From assembly GCA_000436735.1 (NCBI GenBank), contig FR887244.1:59257-68890 (forward strand): DNA of 9,634 nt, written 5' to 3'. Positions 7,051 to 9,634 of this stretch are shown here, one piece after another. Source of the stretch: Firmicutes bacterium CAG:170. Lineage in GTDB: Bacteria > Bacillota > Clostridia > Oscillospirales > Oscillospiraceae. The translations under genes and the position numbers were made by a program. Every line of letters begins with the position of its first letter. Within the stretch, counting starts at the first letter, position 1. The notes below the pieces were generated by a model. The model was not told the DNA's origin, did not search any database, and saw only the letters and a list, made by a program, of their open reading frames with translations.

Positions 7051-7085
7051 GGCGCCCTTGGATCGCGCATCCAAGGGCGCCTTTT
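7051..7085 (+). terminator. Intrinsic terminator between binding protein and permease genes
   Basis: A perfect 13-bp stem (7051-7063 with 7069-7081, loop CGCGC) is followed by TTTT (7082-7085). It starts 40 nt after the binding-protein stop and 117 nt before the permease start. I saw no convincing new promoter after it, so it probably causes partial termination, giving more binding protein than permease. Confidence 0.9.
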
Positions 7086-7201
7086 CAAAAGCGCTGCATC
7101 CGCGCGCTTGCAGCTGTTTTCAACTCCAGATCATCAGCTCCGGGCGCGTGGATGTAACGCCCGACCATCTCCCATAAATTCTGTGAAAAGAGGAGAACGC
7201 C
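7086..7201 (+). other. Leader before the permease gene with two small hairpins
   Basis: This stretch has no gene. It holds a 6-bp stem GCTGCA/TGCAGC (7093-7098 with 7109-7114), an overlapping alternative AGCGC/GCGCT pairing, and a 6-bp stem CGGGCG/CGCCCG (7141-7146 with 7158-7163). The permease ribosome binding site AGGAG is at 7191-7195. No -35/-10 pair was found. The small stems may be chance in GC-rich DNA. Confidence 0.4.
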
Positions 7202-9031
7202 ATGAACCAACCCACGACCCTTCGCGCCAGCAAGACCACCATCGTTCTCAATAAGGTCAAGACCTTCTTTTCCAAGCCGCACAACGTGATCCTGCTGCTG
7301 CTCGGCATCGTTCTGACCTTTACGACCGTCGCGCCGATCGTCGCCATCGTGGAGGATACCTTCAAGATCCACGCAGGCACCATCGACGCCCATCTGACCG
7401 GACAGGCATCCGGCTATACGACCGTCAACTACATCGACCTCTTTACCAGCCGCATGGCGAAAACGAACCTATGGACGCCGCTGCTCAATACGGTGCTGCT
7501 GGCGGTCGGAACCTGCCTTGTGTCCATCCTCTACGGCGGCCTGTTCGCGTTTCTGATCACGCGCACCGACCTTGCGTGGAGAAAGTATCTCAGCTCCATC
7601 TTTATTTTCCCGTATATCATGCCGCAGTGGACGCTGGCCGTCGTGTGGCAGAACCTGTTCAACTCCAACGCCGTTACCGGCACATCTAACGGCCTGCTTG
7701 CCGCACTGTTCGGCGTCAACATGCCGATCTGGTGGTGCAAGGGCCTGTTCCCGAGCCTCATGGTGCTGGGCCTGCACTATGCACCGTTCGCCTATATCCT
7801 GATCGGCGGCATCTTCCGCAACATGGACGCGAATCTTGAGGAGGCGGCGATCATTCTGGACACGCCGAAGTGGAAAACGATGTTCCGCGTCACGCTCCCG
7901 ATGGTCAAGCCCGCGATCCTTTCCACCATTCTGCTGGTGTTCGGCAGTGCAATGGGTTCGTATCCCGTGCCGCATTACCTCGGCCTGAGCACGCTTTCGA
8001 CGAAGTACGTTTCGATGAACTCGAAATACACCGGCGAGGCGAGCATCCTTGCCATCATCATGATGATATTCGGCGTAGCGATCATGCTGCTCAACCAGTT
8101 CTCGCTTAAGAGCCGCAAGAACTACACCACCGTCACCGGCAAGTCCGGCCAGATCTCCAAGATCACGCTTGGCAAGTACGGCAAGTATATCCTGGCGATC
8201 ATTCTGGTCATCCTGACCTTCTTCACCAGCATTTTCCCCATGATTTCCTTCGCGTTTGAGACGTTCCTGCCGAATCCGGGCGACTATTCCTTCCTCTACA
8301 CCGGCGACCCGTCGAATCTGACAACCAAGTGGTGGATCACCTCGGAGAACGTCACCGAAAACGGCATGTACGGTCAGAAGGGTATTCTCTACAATGAGAC
8401 GATCTGGCGAGCGTTCAAGGGAACGATCCTCGTTTCCGTGGCCTGCGCATTGCTGGCCGGCTCCATCGGCACCATGATCGGCTACGCCGTCTCCAAGAAT
8501 CGCCGCAGCCGCTGGGCAAACTACGTCAATTCCGTGGCGTTTCTGCCGTACCTGATGCCGTCCATTGCTGTCGGCGTCGCGTTCTTCATCCTGTTCTCGA
8601 CGGAAAAGCTGAATCTCTACAACACCTATACGCTGCTTATCATCGTCGGCACGGTCAAGTATATCCCATTTGCGAGCCGCAGCTCGCTCAACTCCATGCT
8701 CCAGCTCTCGGGCGAGATCGAGGAGGCAGCCATCATTCAGGATATCCCGTGGTTCAAGCGCATGACGCGCATCATCATCCCCATCCAGAAATCCTCGATC
8801 ATTTCCGGCTTCCTGCTGCCGTTCATGACGTGCCTGCGTGAGCTGTCGCTGTTCATGCTGCTTTGCGTGCAGGGCTTCATCCTTTCGACGACGCTCGACT
8901 ACTTCGACGAAATGGGCCTGTATGCGTTCTCCAGCGGCATCAATCTGATCCTGATCGTTACCATTCTGATCTGCAACACCCTGGTCAACAAGGTCACGGG
9001 TGCAAGCCTTGACAAGGGAATAGGAGGTTAA
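7202..9031 (+). CDS. Fused two-domain ABC importer permease (AfuB/FbpB type)
   Basis: The product is 609 aa, with ATG 6 nt after AGGAG (7191-7195). It is an integral membrane protein with two tandem binding-protein-dependent permease domains (BPD_transp_1), about 6 membrane segments each, as in ferric iron and sugar-phosphate importers where one gene replaces two permease genes. Hydrophobic segments are seen at about 29-50, 95-119, 132-150, 184-204, 236-252, 281-298, then 329-352, 408-428, 442-464, 476-490, 534-556 and 579-593. The cytoplasmic EAA loops that dock the ATPase are at 213-233 (EEAAIILDTP to VTLP) and 507-527 (EEAAIIQDIP to IIIP). In both, Asp (220 and 514) stands where the family has a conserved Gly. 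The external segment between the first two helices of the second domain is long (about 353-405). The gene continues into the ATPase gene 4 nt after its stop. The substrate cannot be read from this protein alone. Confidence 0.95.
   Translation: MNQPTTLRASKTTIVLNKVKTFFSKPHNVILLLLGIVLTFTTVAPIVAIVEDTFKIHAGTIDAHLTGQASGYTTVNYIDLFTSRMAKTNLWTPLLNTVLLAVGTCLVSILYGGLFAFLITRTDLAWRKYLSSIFIFPYIMPQWTLAVVWQNLFNSNAVTGTSNGLLAALFGVNMPIWWCKGLFPSLMVLGLHYAPFAYILIGGIFRNMDANLEEAAIILDTPKWKTMFRVTLPMVKPAILSTILLVFGSAMGSYPVPHYLGLSTLSTKYVSMNSKYTGEASILAIIMMIFGVAIMLLNQFSLKSRKNYTTVTGKSGQISKITLGKYGKYILAIILVILTFFTSIFPMISFAFETFLPNPGDYSFLYTGDPSNLTTKWWITSENVTENGMYGQKGILYNETIWRAFKGTILVSVACALLAGSIGTMIGYAVSKNRRSRWANYVNSVAFLPYLMPSIAVGVAFFILFSTEKLNLYNTYTLLIIVGTVKYIPFASRSSLNSMLQLSGEIEEAAIIQDIPWFKRMTRIIIPIQKSSIISGFLLPFMTCLRELSLFMLLCVQGFILSTTLDYFDEMGLYAFSSGINLILIVTILICNTLVNKVTGASLDKGIGG
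9022..9027 (+). promoter_or_regulatory. Ribosome binding site of the ATPase, inside the permease 3' end
   Basis: AGGAGG spans the last Gly codons of the permease and ends 8 nt before the ATPase ATG at 9036. It fixes that start and suggests coupled translation of permease and ATPase. Confidence 0.85.
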
Positions 9032-9035
9032 TATC

Positions 9036-9634
9036 ATGCCTGAAATCAAATTGGAACATGTCACCAAGCGCTGGGCAAAATTCTATGCGGTCGAGGACCT
9101 GAATCTGACGATCGCGGACAACGCCTTCGTGACGCTGCTCGGCCCGTCTGGCTGCGGCAAGACTACAACGCTCCGCATGATCGCGGGCCTCGAGACCCCG
9201 ACCAGCGGCCGCATCACCATCGGCGACAAGGTCGTATTTGACAGTGAGCTTGGCATCAATGTCCCGGCCAACAAGCGCAAGGTCGGCTTCCTGTTCCAGA
9301 ACTACGCTCTGTGGCCCAACATGACCGTCTATCAGAATATTTCCTTCGGACTGTCCAATATCAAGGAGCCGATGGCAAAGATCGACTTTGAAACGAAAAA
9401 CGCTGCAAGGCTGGCAGAAATTCTGAAAGCGCCCGCCGAGGTCGTCTCCGTGCTCGACGAGTGCCGCGACAAGGACGGAAATCTGGAGGAGAAAAAGGCC
9501 ATTCTCAAGCTGATCGATGCCTTCACGCTGTCGCAGTATACGGCAAAGAAGCTCTACGACTACCATCTGGAATCCGGCAAGGACGGCAGAAACGAAGCCG
9601 CCGCGCTCCTTGCGAAGGTCGATGCAGGCCGGAA
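9036..9634 (+). CDS. ABC importer ATPase with large helical insertion, 3'-truncated by window end
   Basis: The first 199 residues of an ABC transporter nucleotide-binding subunit are present; the frame is open at the window edge. It should hydrolyse ATP at the inner face of the membrane to drive the adjacent permease. What is seen: the A-loop region (Tyr17 in KFYAVEDL), Walker A GPSGCGKTT at 36-44, MIAGLETPTSG at 48-58, and the Q-loop with Gln88 in GFLFQNYALWPNMTV, close to FbpC/AfuC/MalK-type ATPases. In those the LSGGQ signature usually comes near residue 135. Here residues 107-199 instead form a Lys/Glu-rich, apparently helical stretch (for example AARLAEILKAPAEVVSVL, then LYDYHLESGKDGRNEAAALL) with no signature yet. 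So the helical subdomain carries an insertion of at least about 60 residues, or the signature is absent. No frameshift sign was noticed, since the stretch is open and of normal composition. The start at 9036 is supported by AGGAGG at 9022-9027. Confidence 0.92.
   Translation, partial: MPEIKLEHVTKRWAKFYAVEDLNLTIADNAFVTLLGPSGCGKTTTLRMIAGLETPTSGRITIGDKVVFDSELGINVPANKRKVGFLFQNYALWPNMTVYQNISFGLSNIKEPMAKIDFETKNAARLAEILKAPAEVVSVLDECRDKDGNLEEKKAILKLIDAFTLSQYTAKKLYDYHLESGKDGRNEAAALLAKVDAGR

Noticed and set aside
7469..9067. 532-codon open frame antisense to the permease
   Set aside because: It mirrors the permease gene, is rich in Arg/His/Asp/Gln with no membrane or family motif, and has no good ribosome binding site. 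It is a product of GC-rich codon bias.

Overview
The window looks like a piece of a GC-rich Firmicutes genome, probably a gut-type Clostridia/Oscillospiraceae organism. This is inferred from lipobox signal peptides, YesM/YesN-type two-component proteins, strong AGGAGG ribosome binding sites and short intergenic regions. No rRNA, tRNA, CRISPR array, insertion sequence or phage gene was seen.

Layout. (1) 1-753, plus strand: the C-terminal two thirds of an iron-containing alcohol dehydrogenase, cut by the window edge. It ends at a strong hairpin (768-792) that can terminate transcription from both sides. (2) 5308-846, minus strand: a tight four-gene operon behind a near-ideal extended -10 promoter (5357-5365). 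In transcription order it encodes a membrane-anchored DUF1963 (YwqG-like) protein, a solute-binding lipoprotein of the AfuA/FbpA/PgtC type, a YesM-type sensor histidine kinase and a YesN-type response regulator with an AraC DNA-binding domain. The last three genes overlap (ATGA, then ATGCTGA), so they are probably translationally coupled. (3) 5309-5528: a 220-nt divergent control region. (4) 5529-9634, plus strand: an ABC importer, made of a large solute-binding lipoprotein (broken by a one-base frameshift near 6626), an intrinsic terminator, a fused double permease of 609 aa, and an ATPase that runs off the window.

How it may work (inference). The lipoprotein in the minus-strand operon probably acts as the ligand-sensing partner of the kinase. 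The kinase phosphorylates the AraC-type regulator, which acts on the divergent region to control the importer. The logic parallels PgtC-PgtB-PgtA/PgtP of Salmonella and XylFII-LytS-YesN of Clostridium. The importer has its own separate binding protein, so sensing and uptake use two different binding proteins. The substrate is unknown; related systems import ferric iron, phosphorylated sugars, phosphoglycerate or phosphonates.

The points most worth a second look are the ATPase, which has no ABC signature motif where one is expected and carries a large helical insertion; the matching loss of the conserved glycine in both permease EAA loops; the DUF1963 protein as a possible fourth sensor component; and the frameshift in the importer binding protein.
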